Translations under genes and position numbers: made by a program
Shown: in pieces, positions 38,825-47,567 of the stretch
How positions within the stretch are numbered: position 1 is the stretch's first letter
Layout: each line of letters begins with the position of its first letter
The notes under the pieces: model-generated
Told to the model about the DNA's origin: nothing
Database searches by the model: none
Seen by the model: only the letters and a program-made list of their open reading frames with translations
DNA from: Stieleria maiorica
GTDB lineage: Bacteria > Planctomycetota > Planctomycetia > Pirellulales > Pirellulaceae
NCBI RefSeq assembly: GCF_008035925.1
Contig: NZ_CP036264.1
Coordinates: forward strand, 5,082,402 to 5,146,401
DNA length: 64,000 nucleotides
Reading direction: 5' to 3'

Positions 38825-39745
38825 ATGACTCAAATCGAACGCGTCTTCATTCGCTTCCGCGGTCGAACCATCGGCCCGCTGACACCGGACAAGGTCAAGG
38901 ACATGGTCCGCAGGGGCCAAGTCACTCGGATGCATGAGTTGTCCGGCGACGGGCTGAGCTGGATGAAGGCCGATGAGTTCGGAAATTTCTTTCCCCGGGC
39001 TGCTCCCAGCGGCGGCATGGCCGGCGACATGGCAGCCTCGGCCTCCAGCGTTCCGCCCGGCAGCGAAGGGTCGCATGACGGAGGCGGTACCGCACCGGCC
39101 GCCAACGATAACGCGACCGCGCAGTGGTACGCCCACGTCAACGGCGAAAAACAAGGTCCGGTGTCGATGGACCAGATGCGTCTGTACAGCGAGGCGAAGA
39201 TCCTGAAGAAGGACTCGCTGGTGTGGAAAAACGGCATGCAAACGTGGAAGCCGGCAGCCGAAGCGATTCCCGAATTGTTCGGCGGTGCCGCCCCCGGCGG
39301 CGGAACCCCGACGGTCAGCCACGTTTCCAGCGAAACCCCGCCGGCCGACGGAGGGGCGTTGTCGACCGAGATTGCGAAACACCACGCGCTGATCATGGCG
39401 TTCGGGATCAGCTTGCTGATCATCGCCGCGATCTTTATCGTCGGCCAGATCGTCGCGCTCAATCAGGGCGGCAGAAGGCTGAAATCGGACACGATGTCCG
39501 CCGCAATCCGAATCTCACTCAGCGGTGTGGCTGCCATCTCAGGCGTCATGGCGGTCCAAGCCTCACTGAAATTGAAGGCCGCCGCACAATCCGCCTCGGC
39601 GATCGCCGCTCTGATGGCCGCCCGAACGGTCAACCAATTCTGGCTGCTGACCTCCGTCGCCGTCATGATTTGGCTGGGCATTCTGTTGCTGGTCCTGATC
39701 ACCGCCTTGGCGACCAACGTCCCGATCACCAACGTGCTGGCGTAG
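38825..39745 (+). CDS. Two-GYF_2-domain membrane protein of the GTPase operon
   Basis: 306 residues from ATG 38825. Two GYF_2-like modules: residues about 5-52 (IRFRGRTIGPLTPDKVKDMVRRGQ ... WMKADEF) and about 98-150 (QWYAHVNGEKQGPVSMDQM ... LVWKNGMQTWKPA). GYF_2 domains bind proline-rich or other peptide partners; here a candidate is the Pro-rich stalk of the GAP1-like protein. Membrane helices lie at about 195-220 (ALIMAFGISLLIIAAIFIVGQIV) and about 276-300 (FWLLTSVAVMIWLGILLLVLI), separated by an amphipathic stretch. Last gene of the tight block; a repeat-rich gap follows. Confidence 0.85.
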   Translation: MTQIERVFIRFRGRTIGPLTPDKVKDMVRRGQVTRMHELSGDGLSWMKADEFGNFFPRAAPSGGMAGDMAASASSVPPGSEGSHDGGGTAPAANDNATAQWYAHVNGEKQGPVSMDQMRLYSEAKILKKDSLVWKNGMQTWKPAAEAIPELFGGAAPGGGTPTVSHVSSETPPADGGALSTEIAKHHALIMAFGISLLIIAAIFIVGQIVALNQGGRRLKSDTMSAAIRISLSGVAAISGVMAVQASLKLKAAAQSASAIAALMAARTVNQFWLLTSVAVMIWLGILLLVLITALATNVPITNVLA

Positions 39746-40136
39746 CTGGACAGCGTCGCTTTTCGATCAAGACGAGCCCGTGAGATTCTCACTCGTTCCC
39801 GGGCTCCGCCTGGGAACGGGAGTTCCAGGTGGCTCCGCCTCCCGTAGCCCGCACGCGTGTGGCGGGAGCCATCTCACTCGTTCCCGGGCTCCGCCTGGGA
39901 ACGGGAGTTTCCGGAGGCTCCGCCTCCGCTCGCCCGCACGCGTGTGGCGGGAGCCACAGCGACAGCGCGTTCCCAGGCAGAGCCTTGGAACGAGGACGCA
40001 GCCCACCAGGACAGGTCCCACCAGGACAGGTCCCGACGAGTTGATTCAAAAAAATTCCAGTTTCTTGCACGGGACTCGCTGCGGGCGGCCACTAACCGAG
40101 TGACTTCCCGAACCTCTGTTAGGTGATGAGACCACG
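39746..40136. repeat. Gene-free spacer with tandem REP-like palindromes
   Basis: Two direct copies of an 85-base unit (39788-39872 and 39873-39957), each built from a CGTTCCCGGGCTCCGCCTGG palindrome and a GTGTGGCGGGAGCC arm. A further palindrome lies at 39968-39992, and an exact 15-base tandem repeat at 40002-40016 and 40017-40031. The palindrome family recurs at about 2.1-2.43 kb and 10.45 kb. It probably separates the GTPase operon from the next transcription unit. Confidence 0.8.
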
Positions 40137-42806
40137 ATGCGTCTGACTTTGCGAACCCTACTGGCCTATTTGGACAACACCCTCGACCCCCAAGATTCCG
40201 AAATCCTGCGGCAGAAGGTGGAGCAGAGCGGATTCGCCACGCAACTGGTTCAGCGGATCCGCAGTTCGGTCGCCGATCCGTCGTTGTCCGCTCCCGCTCC
40301 CGATTCGGTTCACCCGATCGAGGAGCCGAACATGATGAGCAACTTTCTCGACAGCACGCTTGCGCCGGAACAGATTGCGGAGATCGAAAAAGCGTGTTTG
40401 GAATCGCTGCCGCATCTGGCCGAAGCGGCGGCCTGTCACCAGATCTTGACGATGGTCCTGGGTCGTCCCGCCGAAGCCTCCGATCGTCTGCGTGAACGCG
40501 TGCTGGCGATGGTCGATGACAAAGGAAACATTGTCGATCCCGATTCAACATCGGAACCGGGCCAGGTCAGCGGCGGCGCGTCGCCGGTGATCGCCGGCGA
40601 AATCGGTCCCCGCTACTCGGGCGTCGATCTCTCGGACGCCACGGATGAGACCGCGGTGGCAGCCACGGCGGCAAGCGAATTACCCAGCGGGGGCGCGGAC
40701 GCCGATGTCGGCTCGTTTCCCTCTGCCGCGTCTGAGCCGATGACGGATCCACGGGCGACTCCGTCGCAAGACGTTCAGCCGGTCGGAGCCGGAGATAGTG
40801 GCGTCTTTCAGGCCGCGACAAAACTCCGAGAACAGTCACACCAATTTGCCGAAGCCGGAATGGCGCTCGATGATGCACCACCGCTGGCGGGCGACCGACC
40901 CTTACGACAGCTGGAACGGTCCGACTTCTATGACGGTGAAGTGCGTTCATCGCGAATCACGCCGTGGCTGGTTTCCCTGGCGCTGGTGGGGATCTTGCTA
41001 TTCGCGATCAGTCGCATCTTTGCGCCTTTGTTGGGCCCCCAAAAGGTCGCTCAATCCAGCAACGATCAGGCCAACGGCGACGCGATCGTCGCCGATTCCG
41101 CGAGCGAGGCACCGTCACCGAGCGATGCGTCCGAAACTGCCGTACCTGATCAGCCCCCAAGCGGCTCGATCGGTGACGGGATCGGAGATGCCATGCAGAT
41201 CGATCCGGAGATGTTGCCGGCACCGGATCCGCAACCGGTCACCCCACAACCATCCAGTGCGGCCGCGGAGACCAGCGACGGTTCCGCTCAAGTCGATTCC
41301 TCAGAACCCGATTCCGCCGCTGAATCCGCGGACCGTTCAACGGCCGCCACAACGGTGGAGCCGACGGTTGACCCCAATGCTCCGCCGGTCCCACCGCCAG
41401 TCCCAGCCCCCGTGCCTCCGCAGGGCGATGTCGGCGAACCAGCTTCTCCCGTCCCGCAACAATCCGGGGCTGCTGAGATTGTGATGGAAGATTCCGACGG
41501 CCCGCCGTTGCCGCCGGCCATGGCCGACCCGCGCGTCGCGGCGCTTCCGGATTCGAAAGACTCCGCTGCGGTTTCCCCCGAACCCAAACCGGACGGGATG
41601 GAATCGACGACCGGTGCAGACGCGGCAGATCCGGCCGGTGTGGACCAGGAGATCGCAACATTGGCGTCGGAGACCGCGCTGGTCGCACAGCGGGTCGACG
41701 AAACGAAATGGGCGTTGATCGCGCCGAAATCCGCGGTCGGCCCGGGAAGCGTGGTGGTCTGCGGTCCGGAGTATCGCGCCGAATTTGTGATCGCGGGCAA
41801 TGAATCACTGACGTGCACCTTGGTCGGACCGACAGAAATCCGCTGGGAGTCAGGTCAAGCGACGGTGAACGTCGATGTTCGGTTCGGCAAAGGAATCGTC
41901 CAATTGGCCGAGCCGGGAAACAGTCTTGCGATGACCGTCGGCCAAACCAAGATCCTGGCCCAGACCGAAACGGGACAGGCCACACTTGCGTTTGACGTCC
42001 AGCATCATCGCCCCTTGAGCGCCGATCCGATGTTGCCGCAGAACCATCGCACGTCGGTGGTACTGACCTGTGTCGCAGGCAATGTTTCGATGACCGGTCA
42101 TGGGAATCCCGCTGACATTCCGGCGGGCGGACAGGTCACACTCGACCTTGACGCTACCGACGCCGGCGTCAACGTGGTGACTCAACCGCCACGATTGCCG
42201 TCATGGATCGATCCCGAAGTCGACACCGGTTCGCTGGAATCCGAAGCGGCCGGCGACCTGTTGGAGTTGGTCCGCGGCGATGATTCCGATTCATTGCTGC
42301 TGTCGTTGCGCGTCGCGTTGGGATTTCGTCGTAACGAGGTGGCAGCGTTGGCCGGAAAGACGATGCTCGCGCTCGGAGACGCTTCGGCCTATTTCGGCGT
42401 CGACGGCTTATTCAGCAACCCCAAGCAGCGACTGTATTGGTCGTCTCACCTCGCTGCGGTCCGCCAAATGATGGACCGCAGCGTGGAGGATGCCGCGGCG
42501 GTGCGGACGGCAATCGCGGGGCAGAACGAAGCGATGGACAACGCCGATGGTGACACACTATTTCGACTGTTGACCGGGTACTCACAAGATCAACTGAAAA
42601 CCGGCGGCGATGCGGAACTGGTCGCGGACCTGGAGTCGGCGTCCATGCCGGTTCGCGTCCTGGCATCGGAGCACTTGCGCGACATCAGTGGCACGACCTT
42701 GTTCTTCAAACCCGAAGAGGGAGTCGCCAGCCGGCGCGAAGAAGTCGTCAAGAAGTGGAAAGTGCGGCTACGCAAAGAATCCATCCGATATCCGGATGCC
42801 GAATGA
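40137..42806 (+). CDS. Large FecR/anti-sigma-like single-pass membrane protein
   Basis: 889 residues. Residues 1-130 are a helical region resembling anti-sigma N-termini (LLAYLDNTLDPQDSEILRQKV ... LESLPHLAEAAACHQIL) but lack a HxxxCxxC zinc motif. A membrane helix lies at about 275-297 (WLVSLALVGILLFAISRIFA). Residues about 300-515 are Pro/Ala/Ser/Asp-rich and probably disordered. A beta-rich segment at about 525-640 (GPGSVVVCGPEYRAEFVIAG, GPTEIRWESGQATVNVDV) looks FecR-like, and the C-terminus is helical. The stop codon overlaps the next start by 4 bases. A sensor or tethered anti-sigma role is plausible; no cognate sigma gene is adjacent. Confidence 0.75.
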   Translation: MRLTLRTLLAYLDNTLDPQDSEILRQKVEQSGFATQLVQRIRSSVADPSLSAPAPDSVHPIEEPNMMSNFLDSTLAPEQIAEIEKACLESLPHLAEAAACHQILTMVLGRPAEASDRLRERVLAMVDDKGNIVDPDSTSEPGQVSGGASPVIAGEIGPRYSGVDLSDATDETAVAATAASELPSGGADADVGSFPSAASEPMTDPRATPSQDVQPVGAGDSGVFQAATKLREQSHQFAEAGMALDDAPPLAGDRPLRQLERSDFYDGEVRSSRITPWLVSLALVGILLFAISRIFAPLLGPQKVAQSSNDQANGDAIVADSASEAPSPSDASETAVPDQPPSGSIGDGIGDAMQIDPEMLPAPDPQPVTPQPSSAAAETSDGSAQVDSSEPDSAAESADRSTAATTVEPTVDPNAPPVPPPVPAPVPPQGDVGEPASPVPQQSGAAEIVMEDSDGPPLPPAMADPRVAALPDSKDSAAVSPEPKPDGMESTTGADAADPAGVDQEIATLASETALVAQRVDETKWALIAPKSAVGPGSVVVCGPEYRAEFVIAGNESLTCTLVGPTEIRWESGQATVNVDVRFGKGIVQLAEPGNSLAMTVGQTKILAQTETGQATLAFDVQHHRPLSADPMLPQNHRTSVVLTCVAGNVSMTGHGNPADIPAGGQVTLDLDATDAGVNVVTQPPRLPSWIDPEVDTGSLESEAAGDLLELVRGDDSDSLLLSLRVALGFRRNEVAALAGKTMLALGDASAYFGVDGLFSNPKQRLYWSSHLAAVRQMMDRSVEDAAAVRTAIAGQNEAMDNADGDTLFRLLTGYSQDQLKTGGDAELVADLESASMPVRVLASEHLRDISGTTLFFKPEEGVASRREEVVKKWKVRLRKESIRYPDAE

Positions 42807-43888
42807 GCCCCAAGGTCAAGCGAATTGCGCGGGCGTTGATCGCGATCATCGTGATTGTGGGACTCATCCTGGCCACACGCACTGCTGTCGGGCAGTGGAG
42901 TCAACAGAAATCCGCCGCGATCGCGCGCGTCAAGGCGCTTGAAGCCGCGATCGACTCCGCCGAGACGTCCGCGCAGCGTCAACGGATCGAGAGCGAATTG
43001 GTGTCGGCACGGTCCTCCGTCCCCGCGATCGAGAATCTCGGTTGGGCAAAGATCGGCGTGGCCGCCGCCTTCTATGGGATCAGCCTGATTCCCGGTGGGC
43101 TGGTGTTGTATGAAGGGACGCGGGTGCTGGGCTATCGGGCTCCGCTGCGTGATGTGTTGTCGGCCCAAGTCGTCGGGCACCTGGGCAAGTACGTGCCTGG
43201 CAAAGCGATGGTGGTGGTGATCCGGGCTGGCCGGCTGGCGAGCGCGGGGGTTCCTCTGGTCGCCGGAACGATTGCCGTGTTTTTGGAAACGCTGACGATG
43301 ATGGCGGTCGGCGCGGCGGTGGCAGGAGGTTTGATTTTCCTGTTGCCCGTGGCTCGGTGGATCGCCTGGTGTGCACTTTTGGGTGGCATCGCGGCGACGC
43401 TGCCGACGCTGCCGCCGGTGCTCAAGCGAGTGGTAGGCAAAGTCAACTCGAAACAGACCGAGTCGGCGGAGAAGGATCGCGACGCGGGCGCGGAATTCGC
43501 TGCGATTGCGGTCAGCCACGACTGGCGTTTTTTCCTCGCTGCCTGGTGGTGGCAGGGCTTGGCGTGGGTGCTGATCGGGGCCTCGTTTGCGTGTCTGGTC
43601 GAAAGCCTTCCGGGCGATCCGGCAGGCTACTCGGCAACGGTCCGCCATGCCGCCTCGACGGCTTCGATCGCCCTGGCAATGGTGGTGGGATTTGCGTCCT
43701 TGTTGCCGGGCGGTGCGGGCGTCCGCGAATTGACCTTGGCGGTGGTTTTGGCGCCGGTGATCGGCAGTTCTCACGCACTTTTGGCCGCGATTTTGGCGAG
43801 ATTGCTGTTCATCGGTGTCGAAATGCTGGCGGTGGTCGGGATTACACTCACCCATCGGGTTCGGGAATCCATCCTGAGGAGCGATTGA
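42803..43888 (+). CDS. AglD/YbhN-type multi-pass membrane protein (LPG-synthase TM family)
   Basis: 361 residues from ATG 42803, overlapping the previous stop (ATGA), so the two proteins are made together. A leading membrane helix and coiled-coil stretch (VKALEAAIDSAETSAQRQRI) precede seven or eight membrane segments. GHLGKYVPGKAMVVVIRAGRL is the family signature (HLGKYIPGK type), and LLPGGAGVRELTLAVVLAP matches the second conserved block. Such proteins move or modify lipids and lipid-linked sugars, or act as flippase-like partners. The coupled FecR-like protein is unusual company. Confidence 0.88.
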   Translation: MSPKVKRIARALIAIIVIVGLILATRTAVGQWSQQKSAAIARVKALEAAIDSAETSAQRQRIESELVSARSSVPAIENLGWAKIGVAAAFYGISLIPGGLVLYEGTRVLGYRAPLRDVLSAQVVGHLGKYVPGKAMVVVIRAGRLASAGVPLVAGTIAVFLETLTMMAVGAAVAGGLIFLLPVARWIAWCALLGGIAATLPTLPPVLKRVVGKVNSKQTESAEKDRDAGAEFAAIAVSHDWRFFLAAWWWQGLAWVLIGASFACLVESLPGDPAGYSATVRHAASTASIALAMVVGFASLLPGGAGVRELTLAVVLAPVIGSSHALLAAILARLLFIGVEMLAVVGITLTHRVRESILRSD

Positions 43889-43990
43889 ACGAAACCTGGA
43901 CTGCTGGGGCGGGTTCCATCGTGATAGACTAGAGGGCTCGATTGCAGGCATCGATGCCGATTTTTCATTTCTCTTAGCGTCCCCGGTCGT

Positions 43991-44647
43991 TTGGCTGTTA
44001 GTGAATCCACCGCACTGCGTTACCAACAATCGGACCCCGACGTCCGGTTGATGATGCGCGTCAGAAACGATGATGCCGTTGCGTTTGAGGAACTGCTGCG
44101 CAAGTACCAACCGCGGCTGGTTCGATTGATGCGGACGATCGGGCCGAAGCCGGATCTGGCGGAGGATCTGGCGCAAGAGACGTTCATGCGTGTCTTTCGG
44201 GCTCGGCACAGTTACGAACCCGGCGCCAAATTCTCGACCTGGTTGTTCACGATCGCGGCCAACGTGGCCCGAAACGCGACACGCAGCCAGGGCCGGCGTC
44301 AAGAAGTCAACGAGATCGATGCGCCGGCGACCGCGGACGGGTCTCGGGCGGTCGGCATCTTGGCCGCCACCGCCTTGGACGCCAGTTCGCTGATGCCGGG
44401 CCGGTTGGTCGAAGGCAGTGAACGCGGCGCGATCGTTCGTCAAGCGGTCGAATCATTGGGCGAACGGCAGCGCACGGCGCTGATGCTGTCGCGGTTTGAA
44501 AATCTCAGCTATGCCGAAATCGCTGAGACGATGGGGCTGACCACCAAAGCGGTCAAATCGTTGCTCAGTCGGGCCCGTGTGAATTTGCGTGAAATCTTGC
44601 AGCCCTATATCGAGGCGGGCATGATCCCGAGCGAGGTGGAACCATGA
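43991..44647 (+). CDS. ECF RNA polymerase sigma factor
   Basis: 218 residues from TTG 43991 (GTG 44000 is an alternative; the first ATG would cut into region 2). Region 2 is ALRYQQSDPDVRLMMRVRNDDAVAFEELLRKYQPRLVRLM and DLAEDLAQETFMRVFRARHSYEPGAKFSTWLFTIA. Region 4 is LGERQRTALMLSRFENLSYAEIAETMGLTTKAVKSLLSRARVNLRE, a standard helix-turn-helix. A short linker (TADGSRAVGILAATALD) separates them. It overlaps the next gene by 4 bases (ATGA), so sigma and putative anti-sigma are coupled. Confidence 0.94.
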   Translation: MAVSESTALRYQQSDPDVRLMMRVRNDDAVAFEELLRKYQPRLVRLMRTIGPKPDLAEDLAQETFMRVFRARHSYEPGAKFSTWLFTIAANVARNATRSQGRRQEVNEIDAPATADGSRAVGILAATALDASSLMPGRLVEGSERGAIVRQAVESLGERQRTALMLSRFENLSYAEIAETMGLTTKAVKSLLSRARVNLREILQPYIEAGMIPSEVEP

Positions 44648-46182
44648 GCGAAAGTGTCTTGTTGACCGATGACCAGCCGGTCGATCCCGACGACGAGTTG
44701 TTGGTTGCCTACCTGGACGATGAACTCGATGATGAACAGCGGAAAGCCGTCGAGAAACGATTGGTCGCCGAAACCGCATTCCAGCGGCGACTGCAGACCT
44801 TGCAAACCGGGTGGGAATGGCTCGATGATTTGCCCACCGAACCCAACAACGAAAAACTGGTCGAATCGACGATCGAACTGCTGGTCGCCGACATCATTCC
44901 CGGCAAGAAGGAACAACCCGGCTGGCTGGGCAAAAGCTGGAAACGAGTCAGCTTGGTCGCCTTGGTTGTGGTCGCATTCGCCGCCGGCGCGATCGGCGTT
45001 TCGATCGCCAACCGAATCGCGTTGCAAAATGATCTGGCAGAACTGGCGATCGCCGAGGACCATGAGGCCTATAAGTTAGGAGACAATTTCTCGTTGTTCT
45101 ACCAGCTCGCCTACAACCCTCGGTGGCAGGACATGATCGAGACCATGGAGCAGGTCGGACGGCGAGAGATGGCCCCACCAAGCGTCGTCGCTGAGATCCC
45201 GTTGCAAGATCGCGAGGCGGCACTGCAATCGCTGCCAAGCGAAACCCGCGAAAAGCTGGTCGTCCGCTGGGAAGCCTATCGGGGGTTCAGCGACGAAGCC
45301 AAAACAGAAATGAGACGGATCGCCGATGAAGTGCACAAGGCGAAAGACAGCGAGAAATTGTTGCGAACCATGAAGGCGGCCTCCGTCTGGATCGAAAGCG
45401 TCGGCGAAGAACTCCGCGATGACTTGTTCAGCCCCGATGAAGCCGTGCGTCAAAACGCGATCGATCTGGCGATCGATATCACCATGAATGACTTGGCCCG
45501 AGACTCCGGAAAGCTGATCAGCGAGGAAACTTCGGACCGGATTTATCTGTGGCTGCAGCTCTTGATGAATGAACGCCTGGAGCGGGTCCCCGGATTGGCG
45601 GCTGCCTTAGAACGCGCCAAAACCATGCTGAAGGAACAGGACCGCGACGAGCAATGGGCGGAATACTTCATGCTTCGGTCCTTAGTCGACGATCCGGATT
45701 GGCGGAGCCGGGGACGCGGACCAGGGTTCTCCGGGTTCGGGGGTGGATTGCGTGGGGGCCCTGGCGGAGGTGGACCGCGCGGGCCGAGCAACGGGCGGCC
45801 GGTTGCTGCCCCCACCGACGATTCCGAGTCAGCATCGTCACGCGATCCGGGGCGACGTCCTCCGCCGAGGATTCCGCCGATCACCGACCAAGAGTACCAG
45901 GACTTAAAAACGTTGCTGGACGATCAGGCACGAAATGATCTGAGTGCGTTGACAAGCCTTTCGACGGAGTTAGCCGGGGAAATGGTCGCCGTCAACGACA
46001 CGCTGCGGACCTGGGCCATCGAATCGCTCCGTCGCAACTCGCCGGCGTTTCAAGCCGACGAATCGACGCCGTTGGACCGCTATCGGGAACGTGACGATCC
46101 TGACGTCTTAGACTTGCTCCCCCCGGACCAAATCATGGAAGCAATCTACTATCGCCCCGGCCGACGCCAAGGTCGCCGCTAG
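44644..46182 (+). CDS. Anti-sigma-like membrane protein with Gly/Pro-rich segment
   Basis: 512 residues. The N-terminus (DDELLVAYLDDELDDEQRKAVEKRLVAETAFQRRLQ) is the anti-sigma fold without zinc-ligand cysteines. One membrane helix at about 99-123 (WKRVSLVALVVVAFAAGAIGVSIAN). The C-terminal 390 residues are extracytoplasmic and mostly helical, with an internal Gly/Pro-rich, low-complexity piece at about 356-420 (FGGGLRGGPGGGGPRG). Position, overlap with the sigma gene and topology argue that it sequesters this sigma factor and releases it on an envelope signal, perhaps after RseP-type cleavage (inference). Confidence 0.85.
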   Translation: MSESVLLTDDQPVDPDDELLVAYLDDELDDEQRKAVEKRLVAETAFQRRLQTLQTGWEWLDDLPTEPNNEKLVESTIELLVADIIPGKKEQPGWLGKSWKRVSLVALVVVAFAAGAIGVSIANRIALQNDLAELAIAEDHEAYKLGDNFSLFYQLAYNPRWQDMIETMEQVGRREMAPPSVVAEIPLQDREAALQSLPSETREKLVVRWEAYRGFSDEAKTEMRRIADEVHKAKDSEKLLRTMKAASVWIESVGEELRDDLFSPDEAVRQNAIDLAIDITMNDLARDSGKLISEETSDRIYLWLQLLMNERLERVPGLAAALERAKTMLKEQDRDEQWAEYFMLRSLVDDPDWRSRGRGPGFSGFGGGLRGGPGGGGPRGPSNGRPVAAPTDDSESASSRDPGRRPPPRIPPITDQEYQDLKTLLDDQARNDLSALTSLSTELAGEMVAVNDTLRTWAIESLRRNSPAFQADESTPLDRYRERDDPDVLDLLPPDQIMEAIYYRPGRRQGRR

Positions 46183-46206
46183 CCCGACTTCCCCAGTCCG
46201 CGGCGT

Positions 46207-46223
46207 AAACACCGCTTTTTCCG
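46207..46223. other. Small hairpin after the anti-sigma-like gene
   Basis: ACACCG and CGGTGT arms around a T-rich loop lie just past the stop codon. There is no clear T-tract after it, so it may only help end or stabilise the sigma/anti-sigma transcript. Confidence 0.35.
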
Positions 46224-46280
46224 GTGTCGGCCCTAAAAAGTTGGCACTACATTTCGATTTCCCGTAACGGGGCATCTCGC

Positions 46281-46352
46281 ATGATGCCACCCACCAATCC
46301 CATCTGGTGCCACCCACCAATCGATCTATCACCTCTGGTGCCACCCACCTAT
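46281..46352. repeat. Left REP repeats of the RAYT element
   Basis: Three copies of a 16-17 base unit with core GTGCCACCCACC: 46281-46299 (one variant base), 46306-46322 and 46337-46352. They are in the opposite orientation to the three copies on the right side of the transposase gene. Confidence 0.8.
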
Positions 46353-46406
46353 TGACTGACCGTGGACAGGTGGTAGAATCGGAACGCTCGAACTGGGGAG
46401 GGTGCT

Positions 46407-47567
46407 ATGGGACGTGCATTGCGGTCGGAGCAGTTTGATCCGGCGGAGATTTCGATGATGCACTGCGTGCAGCGGTGCGTGCGAAGGGCCTATCTGGCCG
46501 GCGTGGATCCGCAGACCGGAAAGGATTACGGCTTTCGCCGTGAATGGATCCGGCGGCGGATGGAGGCCCTCGCTTCGGTTTTTGGCGTCGATGTGCTGAC
46601 CTACGCCATCCTCTCCAATCACATGCACCTGATCCTTCGCAATCGCCCCGACGTCGTTCAAGCCTGGTCGGATCAGGAGGTCGCGATTCGCTGGCTAAGA
46701 GTCTTCCCCGGGCGGCGATTGGAAGAACACCTCGCCGAACCGACCGAAAATGATGTCGCCACTTTGGCACGTGACAAGGAAAGGCTGGCAGAGATTCGAC
46801 ATCGACTGTCGGATCTGTCCTGGTTCATGCGTGCACTGAGTGAACCGATCGCCCGCATGGCCAACAAACAGGATGAATGCACGGGACGGTTCTGGGAGGG
46901 CCGTTTCAAGGCGCAGGCGATTGCCGATGAAGCGGGCTTGCTGGCCTGTGCGATGTACGTGGACCTGAATCCGGTTCGAGCGGCGATGGCGGAAACGCCG
47001 GATCAGGCCCCTCACACCTCGGCCTACGACCGCATCAAAGCAGATCAAGGTGACCAGATCGACTCAGCGGCGTTTGACTTGGTTCCCGTTGACACGGCGG
47101 AGGCAGGGAAAACGATTCGCGAAACGCCGGTCGAAGCGTTGAAGGAGCGACGCAAGAAGAAACACGTCAATCCGTCCGGCAAGCGGATTCGGCGTGACGG
47201 CTGGCTGGCGCCGTTTCGGCTGGGGAAGAAGCCGGCGAGTGACCCAGAGCTCAGCGAAGGCGGCGTGCGCGCCAGTGACAAGGGGTTTCTGGATCTGGAC
47301 TGGGGCGACTATTTGAAGCTGCTGCGGTGGACGGCCAAGCAAAGTGACGAAGGGTCGGGGCGCGAAGTTCCCGAGGGCATGCAGTCGGTGCTGACCCGAT
47401 TGGGAATCGATCTGTCGATGTGGCGTGACTTGGTATGGAACTTCAAGCGGTACTTTGGCCAGAGCTGTTGCGCGGGATCACCGAGCGCGATGGGCAAGTT
47501 CGCTGAATCGACCGGCCGTCACTGGTCCAAGGGGCAGCGGAGCGTCGCCCAATGCTTCGCCGCGTGA
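46407..47567 (+). CDS. REP-associated tyrosine transposase (RAYT, Y1_Tnp family)
   Basis: 386 residues from ATG 46407 after GGGAGGG. Contains the HUH endonuclease motif HMH (72-74, in LSNHMHLILRNRP) and the GRFWEGRFKAQ and YVDLNPVRAAM blocks; the Tyr near 184 is the likely nucleophile. A C-terminal extension of about 180 residues goes beyond the minimal IS200-like domain. RAYTs are single-copy relatives of IS200/IS605 transposases that act on short palindromic repeats; here such repeats flank the gene in inverted orientation. The reading frame is intact. Confidence 0.9.
   Translation: MGRALRSEQFDPAEISMMHCVQRCVRRAYLAGVDPQTGKDYGFRREWIRRRMEALASVFGVDVLTYAILSNHMHLILRNRPDVVQAWSDQEVAIRWLRVFPGRRLEEHLAEPTENDVATLARDKERLAEIRHRLSDLSWFMRALSEPIARMANKQDECTGRFWEGRFKAQAIADEAGLLACAMYVDLNPVRAAMAETPDQAPHTSAYDRIKADQGDQIDSAAFDLVPVDTAEAGKTIRETPVEALKERRKKKHVNPSGKRIRRDGWLAPFRLGKKPASDPELSEGGVRASDKGFLDLDWGDYLKLLRWTAKQSDEGSGREVPEGMQSVLTRLGIDLSMWRDLVWNFKRYFGQSCCAGSPSAMGKFAESTGRHWSKGQRSVAQCFAA

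Noticed and set aside
42590..44443. Antisense ORF of 617 residues across three genes
   Set aside because: Spans the 3' end of the FecR-like gene, the AglD-like gene and part of the sigma gene; low-complexity basic composition, no motif.
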